64,000 bases of DNA from Linyphia triangularis (taxonomy: Eukaryota; Arthropoda; Arachnida; Araneae; Linyphiidae), in contig OZ021723.1 in the NCBI GenBank assembly GCA_963978545.1, positions 98,984,002-99,048,001 on the forward strand. Reading direction: 5' to 3'. The position numbers and the translations under genes are program-made. The notes under the pieces are model-generated. The model had not been told where the DNA came from and did not search any database. It saw only the letters and a list, made by a program, of their open reading frames with translations. Below are positions 12,554 through 22,441 of this stretch, piece by piece (position 1 is the first letter of the stretch; each line of letters begins with the position of its first letter).

Positions 12554-13339
12554 ATCATTCATTTAATCCTTAAATTTTTTTTATTTTTTTATCTCTTTAA
12601 GCCTTAATTTAACTAAAATATTACTTTAACTAAATTTTTAAAAACTTATTTAACGTTAATTTTTTTTCAGGATTTTGTATGTGATCATTAAATTTAATTC
12701 ATGAGAGAAATATACGTTCTCACAAGTCTTCTTTTCAGATTTTTTAAAATTTAAAATTGTTTAGGATTTAAGGTAATGATGTCTTCCTAAAAGATATTAT
12801 TGGATGGTTGGTTAGTGACCTCATATTTCAAGGAAATATACGTTCTTTGAAATAAGTTTTTTTTTTTTTTTGTGTTTTTTTTTTTGTTTTTTTTGTTGAT
12901 AGGGTGGAGTGAGGCGATACCAATTCTTCCTAAAAGAGGTATCGGGGTGGAGGTGGGTCCTCACCTTTAAAAATTAATTTTTCAAAATTTATTAATTGTA
13001 ATTCTAGTCTTAGCTTATTCAAAATTAGTTAGGGAAGGGGGGTGGGTAGATGAGTTACCATGAAGGCAACGTCCGATAGTCGATATTTTAACAATTGTTT
13101 GGTAAAATATTGAAATGTCACGTGTAGCTCGGGGTTAGGGTTCTTTAGACCCTTAGCAAATGGCCTTCCTTTTATTAACTTTTCAAATTTAAATTTTTTT
13201 TTTGTGTAACTTTGTTGCAGGTATTTTAACTTGGCTAAAGGATATGTAAGTAACTCGCTAGAAAACCAAACAGTCAATCAGGAGTTAACTTTTGGTCACA
13301 TGTTTAAAACTTATCAGTCACAAGTGAGCATTTAGCTGA

Positions 13340-13770
13340 CCGATCAGAACTCGTTGCCAACACCTGAAAACTAAATTTGGTATATATCCAATGTTATCAC
13401 CACTTAAAACGTAAATCTTAACATAGAATGACGTCATACCCACTGTGACGTCATTAGTAAAAATACCTATCACTCTACCTTATTCGTTTAGAAGCAGCCC
13501 TAGAACAACTCAGTTCCATCTTAAATGTAAATCGAAACTAAAAAGTGTTGCCACCGCTCAAAACTTTGATATAAAACAAATTATGACGTCATATCTACTG
13601 TGACGTCACGCAATAAAAGCCTATTACTCTAACTTATTCACTTAGAAGCAGTCCTAGAACAACTCAACTCCGTCTGCTAGATAAACCGAAACTAAAAAAG
13701 TGTTGCCACCGCTCAAAACTTTGATATAAAACACATTATGACGTCATTCACACTGTGACGTCATACACAA
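13340..13770. repeat. 155-bp tandem repeat with paired TGACGTCA sites
   Basis: About three units. TGACGTCA pairs occur at 13429/13446, 13584/13601 and 13739/13756: exactly 155 bp between units and 17 bp within each pair. Shared words include 'gaagcag..ctagaacaactca' and 'gtgttgccaccgctcaaaactttgata'. The first unit is the most diverged. It directly follows the palindrome's right end. Confidence 0.9.
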
Positions 13771-13882
13771 ACAGCTTATAATGAAACTAAAACAACAGCA
13801 GGAGGAGAACAACTCAACTCCACTTCCGGTCACGTGCCTTCCGGTGACGTCATATCCTGTGATATCAATTCCTGTGACGTCA
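13429..13882. promoter_or_regulatory. Cluster of eight full CRE/ATF palindromes (TGACGTCA)
   Basis: Full 8-bp sites start at 13429, 13446, 13584, 13601, 13739, 13756, 13845 and 13875, joined by CACGTG at 13831 and several CTTCCGG words between 13823 and 13910. TGACGTCA is the consensus for CREB/ATF-type bZIP proteins. Function here is inferred from site density only; it may simply reflect the tandem repeat. Confidence 0.6.
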
Positions 13883-14422
13883 TATCCAGTCACGCCCCCT
13901 TCCGGTGACGCCCCCATACCATACCATTGCGCATTGCGCCCTGGCCCCGGAGCCCCACTTTCTAACTACTAGTAAATCCTCAAGGCGTTTTGTTTGTTTT
14001 CTTTAGTAGTACAAAGTATTTGTGTTTTGGACATGAAGCTGTGAAAAGAAAGGCTTCCAAAGATAAGAATGAAAACCACCTGTTATACCCACCCTAGTGT
14101 GACGACAGTCGCCAGAATACCTTGGCCCCTCTTCTCCCTCCCGCTGTGAAGAGAAATCTCTGACCCATTGTAGTGAGCCGTTAATGGTATCGGACCTCCA
14201 AGGTCCTCCCAAGAAGGGGGGTAGGAGTTGTAAGTGAAGAGACACGGCCGGAATGGGACTCAGCCGTCTGGGCCGGTTGGGCCGTTACGGGAATTAAAGA
14301 GTTAAATTCCATAACATTCCATTTGTCTCTTCTTTCTGTCTCTCTCTCTGTTTCGCATTCAATTAGTTTCAAAGTTAAAGTTCCTTTTTGAAAGATCTTA
14401 TACTAGCATGTTCTCTTTACAG
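13883..14422. other. Presumed intron or intergenic DNA before the acid phosphatase exon
   Basis: No gene recognised. It starts with short GC-rich words ('cttccggtgacgc', 'ttgcgcattgcgcc') continuing from the CRE cluster, then mixed sequence ending in a pyrimidine-rich tract and the acceptor at 14421-14422. Confidence 0.4.
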
Positions 14423-14710
14423 CGTGACCGCAACGTGGTGGTCATTCTCAGTGCCCTCGGCATCTTCAACGGTAAAACTCCCCCCTACGCCGGCACGGTG
14501 CTCTTCGAACTGCACAGCTCCGATGCAGACGACAATTTTGCCGTCCGCATACTGCTCTTCAACTCCACTAGACCGCAGGACGGAGACCAGATCCCCCACG
14601 TGATGCAACTGCCCGGATGCACGGAGTATTGCCCACTCGAGTACTTCGAGAACGTCACGAGGCCATTCGTACCACAGGACTGGGAGAAGGAATGTGGATT
14701 AGACAGTTGA
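14423..14710 (+). CDS. Histidine acid phosphatase (prostatic/lysosomal type), last coding exon
   Basis: The exon begins after the acceptor 'ttctctttacag' (AG at 14421-14422) and encodes 95 residues before TGA. It contains 'LSALGIFNG', 'PPYAGTVLFELH', 'LPGCTEYCPLEYF' and 'VPQDWEKECG', the usual order at the C-terminal end of branch-2 histidine acid phosphatases: the helix after the catalytic HD pair, the conserved cysteines and the terminal P-x-DW motif. Family members hydrolyse phosphomonoesters in lysosomes or after secretion. In this frame the exon opens R-D where the family has the catalytic H-D, so the histidine appears replaced (CGT codon). The upstream exons carrying RHG are not in the window; they would lie across or beyond the palindrome. 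No transmembrane segment follows. Confidence 0.9.
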   Translation, partial: RDRNVVVILSALGIFNGKTPPYAGTVLFELHSSDADDNFAVRILLFNSTRPQDGDQIPHVMQLPGCTEYCPLEYFENVTRPFVPQDWEKECGLDS

Positions 14711-14809
14711 GGAAGAATATTCATACTTTAAAAGTGTGTAACGTTTCAGGCTTCGATTTGAGTACTAGATATTCAACACTGATGTATCATGACACTGAAT
14801 AATGATGCA

Positions 14810-14815
14810 AATAAA
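14810..14815 (+). terminator. Poly(A) signal AATAAA of the acid phosphatase gene
   Basis: AATAAA lies 100 bp after the stop codon in an AT-rich 3' flank. It is the first such signal downstream. Confidence 0.6.
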
Positions 14816-15005
14816 TGCAGTTGCATAACTTGAATTGAAATTTTTTTGCTGTTGTTTATTCTTCTGTGCCTCATTCTATTGGTTAATCAACTATGTCCCC
14901 AGAATCCTAATTGTGTTGATCTGCCTCCAGAAAAATGTTACAGTGTTTGCTTGAAACCAGTTCCGGATGCTTGTTTCAGTCCAACCAAACCATAACCATA
15001 CCAAC

Positions 15006-16603
15006 CAATGGCGGATCCAGCCAGGGGCCGCGGGGGGCGCGCGCCCCTCCCTCAGCTTGAGTCGATATTTTTTTAAAAATAAGTTTACGTAACAAACATA
15101 TTTCGACCTTCATCTAATTTCCGAAAGAAAACAAGAAAAAAAAAAGCTTATTTTTGGATCAAAGTTCTTTTTATAGCGTTCTCCCTTCTCATTCAAACGG
15201 ACGTTGAAGGACTGTACAAGCATTCAAACCTCCACCCCCTTGATCTTGAAGACATCTTCACTACACTTCAAAACACATCCCTTTCTGTTAAAAGTATCCT
15301 GGGATCGAATTATCAATAAATATTCTTCCCGTCCTTCAGGACCAAAGATACCTTTTTCTGTCTGCTGGGAGGAAGAGATTTTGACTCTCACATGCGTAAT
15401 GTTCAACGCCAACTGGGGGGGGGGGGGGGGGAGGAAAGGATGAGAGGTTGACCATTTGGGTTACCCTCCCTCCTCGGAAATTGCTACCTTCATTCAGCTG
15501 GACATGGTAATTGGCTAAACTTTAAAATTTTGATACAAAGGAAGAAGAATGTTGTTTATAAACTGCATAAGAACTCGTCCTGCTCTAGCTCTTGCTTGTG
15601 TTTCGGCTTGTAAATAAGTGCCATGTTTGAATTCAGATTAAAAATCCTCCTTTACAACACCACAGTGGAAATGTATGCCAATTTTTTACAAGAAATAGAC
15701 TTGCAAACAGTTTTGTAAAAAGTATTATCTGTGTAAAGTAGCAGTACTCGGTGGGTGCCCACGGGAAGCAGGAAGATCTACTTTTTTTAGTGATTATTTC
15801 GGGGGGGGGGGGGGGTCTTGTTTTACGATATTATATAATGTCAAATTTCATCACTGGACTTTTTCATTTAATTTTATCATTAGACTTTTTCATGTGTAAG
15901 TATAACTATTGGCAATAGAGACTTCGAAACTGGGATTTGTTTTGTAATAACTGATCAATAATTAAATTGTATTTGTTTCTATTGCCTTATTAAAAATATT
16001 ACTTATAATTATTAGTTCAACATTCTCTTTGGAAAACAATTTTTCCCTACATACTTTAGAATACTCGAGTAGCTATGGATTTTCCAGTAAAACTACGTAT
16101 TTTTACTTATTAAGCTCACTGCATTAATATTTTATGAATAGGTTAAATTTTGATGTACAATTACTGATTTCCCAGTTTGATGAAAGTATAATGTAAGGTT
16201 TATACTTAGTCAGTTAGTCACAAATAAAAGTAGTAAGTTCCCGCTCTCATTGTAAATTTTTCAGTATAATCAATACCTCTGGAAATGTAGCTTGCTAAAA
16301 TGTTCAATATGTACGGTACATTTTGAATACAATTTTTTTATTAAATAAAATAGTTGATGAAAAAACAAAAGGACAATGTTTACCACCCTACGCTAAGCTA
16401 TCAAGTCGGAGATGTGACGAATGAGATGGAGTAGGGGGGGGGGGGGGGTCAACCAATGGATATGGATGATCTTGAAATATATTTTTTGAACACTACTTGG
16501 ATTTCTTTTAAAAAAAACTTATTTTAAATATTTAATTTCGTCCCGACTAAGGCACGGCAAATTGTTGCGTCCCTCCCTCAGGAAAATCCTGGATCCGCCA
16601 CTG
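15006..16603. mobile_element. Non-autonomous hAT-like element, 1.6 kb, 8-bp TSD
   Basis: Ends are CAATGGCGGATCCAG and CTGGATCCGCCACTG, inverted with one mismatch, flanked by perfect direct repeats ATACCAAC at 14998-15005 and 16604-16611. An 8-bp duplication and a CAGTGGCGGATCC-type end fit the hAT superfamily. Both subterminal regions share 'cctccctca'. The interior has no transposase, only short frames and three long G tracts (15415-15431, 15801-15815, 16434-16448). Confidence 0.88.
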
Positions 16604-16611
16604 ATACCAAC

Positions 16612-17799
16612 TATAGGTCATTGAGGCCACAACTGATTTAAAGTACACCAGGCCCAATTATGAAACACGCCACATAAGTATTCAACTATACAGCCCACAG
16701 CCATTATGAGCTTGGCCCTTCAGCTTACCAAACTACACCGAAGACCCATTTAGTACCATATGTTTTACAACCTCGTTATTTTAAATTTTGATTTAAAAAA
16801 ATTGGTTTGAGATTTAAACCATTAAAAGTCAGTTTTAAAACCGCCTTTCGTCTTTCCTGCAAAATCACTTGAAATGTTTTGGATGCTTTAGTAATCGAGT
16901 AACTCAACTGTATCCAACATAGACAACAAATAGAGAGATCATTTTGGGGTAGGCATTTCTAGACTTCATTAAATTTTCATATACTATCATTTCTATAACT
17001 ACTACTGATTAAAATGATTGGCCTGGATGATGGTCAGTGTTTATTAGTACAAGGTTTAGTTTATTAGTAAACCAAATTTTCCATGCCATTTCATATTTGG
17101 TAAAACTGTTTTTGTTACATGTTGCGCTTTAGAGACAAGGCGTAATATTGAGTAACTCAAACAATGGATTGCTTTACAAAGGAAGCAATTTGGATGTCAA
17201 CTTTACGTCCTATGGTTCTGTCGTTAAAACACACCAGAAATAGTATTTCTTCAAATGACGAGCTATGAAATGCAACCTCTTCGATCATGCATTCCATTTA
17301 TATTCAGAAATAGAAAATGCTAAACATCAGCCTAAGTCCAATTCGGAAATGCAACCATTGGCACCTCGTATTGTATTTTTGAAAGAGGAAGGAAATTTAT
17401 ATTTATTTTGGGGTCAAATGGAAAGGGAAAATATTCGAAAAAAAGCTCCGTTTTTTTTTTTCTTTTTTTTTTTTTTCTGATCTACCAATATTTAAATTTT
17501 TAGAACAATTAAGAACAAAGTAAAACAACGATATAGAAAATAATTTATGAAGAAGAATGTATCGAGACTAACAAATTGAATAGAATATGCTAATGTTCTC
17601 TAATTATACATTCTCATTTGTCCATCTAAATCCGTTTTAAAATAAAAAATATAAAAATTGAAGGCAAAATTTTACATTTTATGTCTTAGTTTACATTTTT
17701 ATGAAAACAACCAACAAGATTCTGCTTCAAAATGCTCTGAAGTTAGGCGTGTTTGCCACCCACTACTGGTATAGAGGTACTAAGCCGGGTTTTCCTTGA
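16612..17799. other. Intergenic DNA, nothing assigned
   Basis: Mixed AT-rich sequence with no recognised domain. The only notable structure is a T tract at 17451-17477. Confidence 0.5.
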
Positions 17800-18126
17800 G
17801 CCTTCACATGTGACAGAAAATCATCTACCAACATCTCGCGCCTAGCCAGCGGCCATCTTAAATGTCTTACCATCTCTAAAGGCAAGACAAATTACACTCT
17901 TTACCCAAAGTGCCACCAACACCAGGCCTTAGCTGAACACATCCTGAACTGTGTGGGTCTCCTTTGGGAGGAATTTTATTCTTCCACCCTTCACGTCATA
18001 GACTTTTTGTTTGTCAAAAGATTCCTTAACCAGGTCTGGCTCTGTCAGATTGGGCTGGAAATCAGAAACAACAGCAACTTTCGGTTAAATTTGATGTTTC
18101 CATTTCATGAACAAAGTGATTTCTAG
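17800..18126 (+). pseudogene. C-terminal remnant of a retroelement reverse-transcriptase/RNase H polyprotein
   Basis: An open stretch of about 108 codons with no ATG at its head, bounded by TGA upstream and TAG at 18124. The peptide contains RLASGHLKCL, then YPKCHQHQALAEHILNC, then VIDFLFV. The arrangement 'SGH-L ... C-x-x-C ... A-x-EHIL-x-C ... DFL' is the zinc-knuckle-like tail following the RNase H domain in non-LTR polyproteins, of a form I associate with spider genomes. The reverse transcriptase and RNase H catalytic residues are absent. A SINE is inserted at its 3' end. Confidence 0.65.
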
Positions 18127-18136
18127 ATAGGGAATT

Positions 18137-18319
18137 GTCGACCAAACAGGTATAGTGGTTAGCGTGCTAGCCTCTAACCCGCGAGGTTGCGGGTTCGAGT
18201 CCCACGCTAGGCATGGGTGTTTGTAAATGTATGTTGGCTTATCTAATGACGAATGTTTCGGCGCATTATAGCCCTCGTGTTGCTGACGGCGCCAGATAAT
18301 CTGAATACAACCAACCAAC
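18137..18319 (+). mobile_element. tRNA-derived SINE, copy 1, with 13-bp TSD
   Basis: The head has RNA polymerase III promoter-like boxes: an A-box-like 'tagtggttagcgtgctag' and a B box GGTTCGAGTCC. A unique body ('cgaatgtttcggcgcatta', 'gttgctgacggcgcc') and a short (CAAC)n tail follow. It is flanked by perfect direct repeats TAGATAGGGAATT (18124-18136 and 18320-18332), which prove insertion. The tRNA part lacks a convincing cloverleaf, so I call it a SINE and not a tRNA gene. A near-identical copy lies at 54318-54501. Confidence 0.92.
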
Positions 18320-18332
18320 TAGATAGGGAATT

Positions 18333-18863
18333 TTTCGAACAAAGCTTTTCCCATCAATCAGTGCATATTTCTAAGATTTTTATCGCTAAATTGCAATGCA
18401 AAAGAGAAACCCTAATTTACAAACATAAATTCCAAACACTAACAATAACAAGCCAATTGGATCACCATGACGTCAGAGGGCAATGGATTGTGACATCAAA
18501 TGTATATTCTTCATAATATTTACAGGCAGCAATACACTTATGCATCTGGCAATAACAATTGAAGTTTTCTAGTTTTGATATCAGTTACTGTCGTTAACGT
18601 TACTGTAGTATTGTAGAATTCTTTTATATTCGAATCACAGTTTGGAATGGCTTGGTTTTGTCGGTGGGATTTGTAGGTATCTTAATAGATATTCTGATTT
18701 ATTGAGTTTGACTGACAGCAAGCAGTTAATTACAATTTTTTCATTCCCAAAGATCAATGTGGCATCACTGACATTTTTCATCTTCTTAGTAAAACGCTTT
18801 GAACAAACCCTATAGGAAAATGCTATAACTTTTGTAATTTTATAAATTCATAGTGCTTTTATC
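18333..18863. other. Upstream flank of zinc-finger gene 1
   Basis: No repeat recognised beyond one TGACGTCA at 18469. This stretch should contain the promoter and 5' untranslated region of the next gene; no clear TATA box or splice acceptor decides between a one-exon and a multi-exon transcript. Confidence 0.4.
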
Positions 18864-19967
18864 ATGGATGAATTTTCGGAACATCCCCTAGTGATTTGTT
18901 TGGATACGTTACCTGAAAATAATTCTCCTGGAGATCTTCCTGATCACACTAGTGACAGTAATCATATTTGTGAAGTGTGTAACAAGCAATTTTCCCAGAA
19001 GTCGTTGCTTAAAGCACACCTCGTGATTCATGCTGAGAAGAATCATGTATGTGAGGTGTGCAATAAGGTATTTATTCTTAAATCTACTCTTCAAAGACAT
19101 GTTCTAATCCACACTGGCGAAAAGCAACATGTATGTGAAGTATGCCATATGGCGTTCGCTCATAAAAATAATCTCACGACACACTTAATAGTTCACACTG
19201 GAGAAAAGCAGCATGTATGCGAGGTGTGCAATAAGACATTTGCTCAAAAGAATAATCTTATTAGACACCTTTTAACTCATACTGGAGATAAGCAGCACGT
19301 ATGCAACGTGTGCGATGCAGCATTCACTCAAAGAACTAATCTCAACGAACACCTCTTAACCCATTCTGAAGAAAAATCGCATGTATGTGAGGTCTGCAAC
19401 AAGGCATTTACTCACAAACTTACTCTCAAGCGGCACCTTCTAACGCACACTGGGGAAAAACAACACGTATGTGAAGTGTGCAATAAGGCATTTGCGCATC
19501 AAAGCACACTTGCAAAACACCTCCTTACTCACTCCGACGAAAAGCAACATGTATGTGAAGTGTGCAACAAGGAATTTGCTCTTAGATCTTCTCTCAAAAG
19601 ACACCTCTTTGTACATAAAGAAAAACGGCACGCATGCGATCTATGCGATAAGACGTTTGTTTACGGACAGCAACTCACAAGACACCTTCTTATCCACACT
19701 GGTGAGAAACAACATGTGTGCGATGTGTGCAATAAGGCGTTTGCTCACAAAAATTATCTCAAAGAGCACCTTCGTACTCACATCGGGGAAAAAGTGCATG
19801 TATGCAATTTATGCAATAAGTCGTTTTTTTTCAAACGACACCTCGACAGACACCTTCTAATCCACACTGGAGAAAAGCAGCATGTATGTGATGTGTGTGA
19901 CAAACGATTTTCTGCTAAGAACACTCTCCAAAACCATTTTCTAACGTTTCACAGTGGTGTTTGTTAG
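18864..19967 (+). CDS. C2H2 zinc-finger protein, 12 fingers, single exon
   Basis: 367 residues. The ATG at 18864 has a purine at -3 and G at +4 (atcATGG). A short acidic leader of about 33 residues with no KRAB, ZAD or BTB domain is followed by 12 fingers of C-x2-C-x12-H-x3-H form to the end of the protein; the last is H-x4-H. Linkers are TGEKQ-HVCEVC-like, and a few are changed (SEEKS, SDEKQ, KEKR). Tandem fingers joined by TGEK linkers indicate a nuclear, sequence-specific DNA-binding protein, probably a transcriptional regulator. The finger helices differ (QKSLLKA, LKSTLQR, HKNNLTT and so on). It is a paralogue of the gene at 29732, sharing the HVCEVCNKAF signature. No intron is needed. 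The target is unknown. Confidence 0.93.
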   Translation: MDEFSEHPLVICLDTLPENNSPGDLPDHTSDSNHICEVCNKQFSQKSLLKAHLVIHAEKNHVCEVCNKVFILKSTLQRHVLIHTGEKQHVCEVCHMAFAHKNNLTTHLIVHTGEKQHVCEVCNKTFAQKNNLIRHLLTHTGDKQHVCNVCDAAFTQRTNLNEHLLTHSEEKSHVCEVCNKAFTHKLTLKRHLLTHTGEKQHVCEVCNKAFAHQSTLAKHLLTHSDEKQHVCEVCNKEFALRSSLKRHLFVHKEKRHACDLCDKTFVYGQQLTRHLLIHTGEKQHVCDVCNKAFAHKNYLKEHLRTHIGEKVHVCNLCNKSFFFKRHLDRHLLIHTGEKQHVCDVCDKRFSAKNTLQNHFLTFHSGVC

Positions 19968-20009
19968 GCTCACAACTAGTCATTTTCAAGAAATAATATA
20001 TAACCCATA

Positions 20010-20540
20010 AAAAAGTTTTTCCTATGAATCCTTTTTATGTTTTGCCAACTTTTATATTCATTAACAAAGTGCTGTTTCTGTTGCCAGCATGTGCTTGGTG
20101 TTGGCATCTAGTTTTAAATATTAAAAATATCTTTATCAGCAAAATATGTGGTAAACTACTATATTCATTAAAAATAAATGTGAATTTATACACTCGCATC
20201 CAAATATCTTTTATTTATTCTTATTTTAAAAAAAGAAGTTATTATTTATTAAAACAACTTTGCTATGCAGGAAAGAGTTTCTTCAATGATCGGTTAAATG
20301 TTATTTCGGCGCAATTGAATGATGGCAAGTTAGTTTATTAGTATTCCACAAATGCAACCTTTTAGTGACAGCTCCGAAATTCGATAGAATGCAATGTCAA
20401 TGATGTCAAATCTATCTGCCAAGTTGCAGCCTGAATGGATGAGAGCAAGGGGATTAATTAGGCCTCCACAGATTTGCCCGACATCAACATACCTAGTCAC
20501 ACACGCACAAAATCTAAGTTAATATACAGGATTTAAAAAA
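20010..20540 (+). repeat. Interspersed repeat family R1, copy A
   Basis: It shares ordered words with three other places: 'tttttatattcattaac', 'gagtttc.tcaatgatcg', 'tgatggcaagtt', 'catctgccaagttgcagcc', 'aagttaatata.aggattt'. Copies: 20010-20540 and 23138-23613 (+), 33415-33910 and 47400-48215 (-). The elements are about 500 bp with no coding capacity. Terminal structure is not resolved, so no superfamily is assigned. This copy immediately follows the stop of zinc-finger gene 1 and likely supplies its 3' flank. Confidence 0.75.
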
Positions 20541-21715
20541 GCATTAATTTCTTAAAATTTCTGTCCATCCTTTAATACACTAATATCTACAAATTAAAGG
20601 ATGGAGACATTGTATAAAGTTTTGAACATGGAAGACAGTCTTTCGTAATAGCATCAATGTAGTTCAGCAATTTCAACAAAGTGTGAAATTGTTTACTGTG
20701 AGAGTTATAGTAGAGTAATTTTATTATGAGCTAGAGTATGTATACATGATTATTGTGAAAACTGTTACATTTTGAAATGTCTATTAAGAGTGAATCATTT
20801 AATGGTTGTTGCTTTTATTTGATGTACCACCAATGTCAATATGGTAAAACCTACAAAAATTTATTATGCTGACTTTTTTTAAAAAATTACAACATCACAA
20901 ACACTGAAAAAGAAAATGAAGGGACATTTGCGAAGAATTATGAACTAGCGTTTATTGTCAGGCTCAAGTTAAAAAACTTGCTAGGGCTGTCATCCACCAA
21001 TAAAAATATCTTATTTGACCTTCCAATTACAAATTGCACTTATAAGTCCCATTCCAATGTACTAGAAATCAATGGTCTATTTATTAAAACAGTTATTGCA
21101 TCGTTTGACCACAATGAACAGATATTTAGAAGTATACAACAAAAAAACGTGTAATTAAAAGTAAAAATCAAACGGCAACATTTGTTTTGTGTGGAGAGAA
21201 TGAACTCTTGCATTGCCGAGTAGCAGCTATCAACTGCCACAGCGACCAATAACTTGTATGTAACCAAATGCGCGCCTTCCCATTAGACAGTTTTAATTCG
21301 TAAAGCCAGCTGCCCTCGAGCTACTGTTACGTGAACTTGTTGCTCCAGATCTTTACTGTACTGTGGTAACCGGATTTTATGAAAAGAACTTTGAACTTTT
21401 GGTTCATTCAGATTGTTTGTTATATGGTCAAAAGGAATGGTGTGAAAAAAGCATAATTGTTGTTTCCCGGTAGCGGGAGACGGACGTCGCAGATTTTTCA
21501 GCAATCGGCAGATCATTTTACAAATCTGACTTTTTAAAAATATATATATATAGTGTGATATCTAAGTTGGGTGATTTGAGTCAACGCACAGGCGCGATAC
21601 TTCGTTTCCTGAAAGAGGAATCGCGATGCTCTCCATGTGTGATTTTAAGGAGATTGTATAGAAACATAATGAGTTCTATGTGCTTTCGCTCGTTGGTGTG
21701 TAGTAGTTAGCTTCT
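20541..21715. other. Intergenic DNA, nothing assigned
   Basis: AT-rich, no convincing coding frame or repeat ends. Short inverted words occur near 20960 ('aagttaaaaaactt'). Confidence 0.45.
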
Positions 21716-22245
21716 CTAAAAGAAACGCTGATGTAAGGGCCACTGTGGCCGAGAATCGCGCTGCTAAGACGGGAGATATCGCTGATATTTACGTCGTTGC
21801 GATGTTCCTTTTCGGCGAGTTTTACGCCGATATAATAACCACTATTTCGAAGGTTTGCACCTCAATAATTGTCGTCACCGCCGAGATTTACGTAGTTGTG
21901 ATAGTTTCGTAGAGTGTTACGTCGATAGTGTAATCGTCTCTATTGCTTAAATTTCCAGATTTCTACTGATATATTAGGCGCTAACGCCGATATTTACGTT
22001 GGTGTAATGGTCGTTTTTACGGATTGTTTACTTTGATGTGATTGCCGAGATTTGCGCCTGTAAGGTGGTCGATATTTGCGTTGGAGTAGTGGTTATTTTC
22101 ACCTAGGTTTAAGCCGTTTTAACAGCAGTTATCAGCGAGAAATGCGATGCCATTTTGGTGTCATTCGCGTAGGCTTGTGCTTATATGACGGCCGTTATGT
22201 CCGGGATGAGTGTGAAGATCGCTTTCGCCGTTTGGTTTAAATTTA
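21716..22245. repeat. CpG-rich degenerate repeat region
   Basis: About 530 bp unusually rich in CpG compared with its surroundings. Loosely repeated phrases such as 'gatatttacgtcgttgcgat', 'gagatttacgtagttgtgat', 'gatatttacgttggtgtaat' and 'gatatttgcgttggagtag' recur every few tens to about 130 bp. It ends abruptly into AT-rich DNA. No frame encodes a recognisable protein. It opens with 'gtggccgag', reminiscent of a tRNA A box, but no B box follows. Confidence 0.55.
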
Positions 22246-22396
22246 TACAGAATGATTAGAATTTTAATTTAAGAAACAATAATTTTAAATATTTTTGTTT
22301 TAATATTTAAATTATTTTGCCAAATTTCTATTTTTATGTAAAACAAGAATTTTTTATAAAATTGACTAATAAGATGCTTATGTATTTTTTGCAAAC

Positions 22397-22398
<2 letters not shown>

Positions 22399-22438
<40 letters not shown>
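22399..22438. repeat. (TA)n microsatellite
   Basis: About 40 bp of uninterrupted AT dinucleotides. Confidence 0.95.

Positions 22439-22441
<3 letters not shown>

Larger units (their letters stand above)
1..13284. repeat. Giant near-perfect palindrome, 6.6-kb arms
   Basis: The first 13.28 kb reads as an inverted repeat of itself. Base 1 pairs with base 13284, and the short reading frames of the left arm recur in mirror order on the other strand (2766-2975 with 10312-10521; 4121-4399 with 8888-9166; 5962-6162 with 7124-7324). The sum of paired coordinates drifts only from 13285 to 13287 across about 6 kb, so indels are very few. Visible differences are a C/T near 499/12788, homopolymer lengths, a TA tract about 37 bp longer in the right arm, and several mismatches near the axis (about 6624). 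The right arm stops at 13284; the left arm reaches the window edge, so its true outer end is unknown. It could be a natural palindrome or a fold-back assembly product. Confidence 0.97.

Noticed and set aside
13781..13972. 63-codon frame with repeated Pro-Val-Thr
   Set aside because: It is the translation of the CRE/CTTCCGG-rich repeat, not a recognisable protein.
18150..18215. A genuine tRNA gene
   Set aside because: A and B boxes exist but acceptor and anticodon stems do not pair well, and flanking 13-bp duplications plus a body and tail show a SINE.
19471..19860. 129-codon frame overlapping zinc-finger gene 1
   Set aside because: Alternate-frame shadow of the finger array; Cys and His are displaced and no start or domain supports it.
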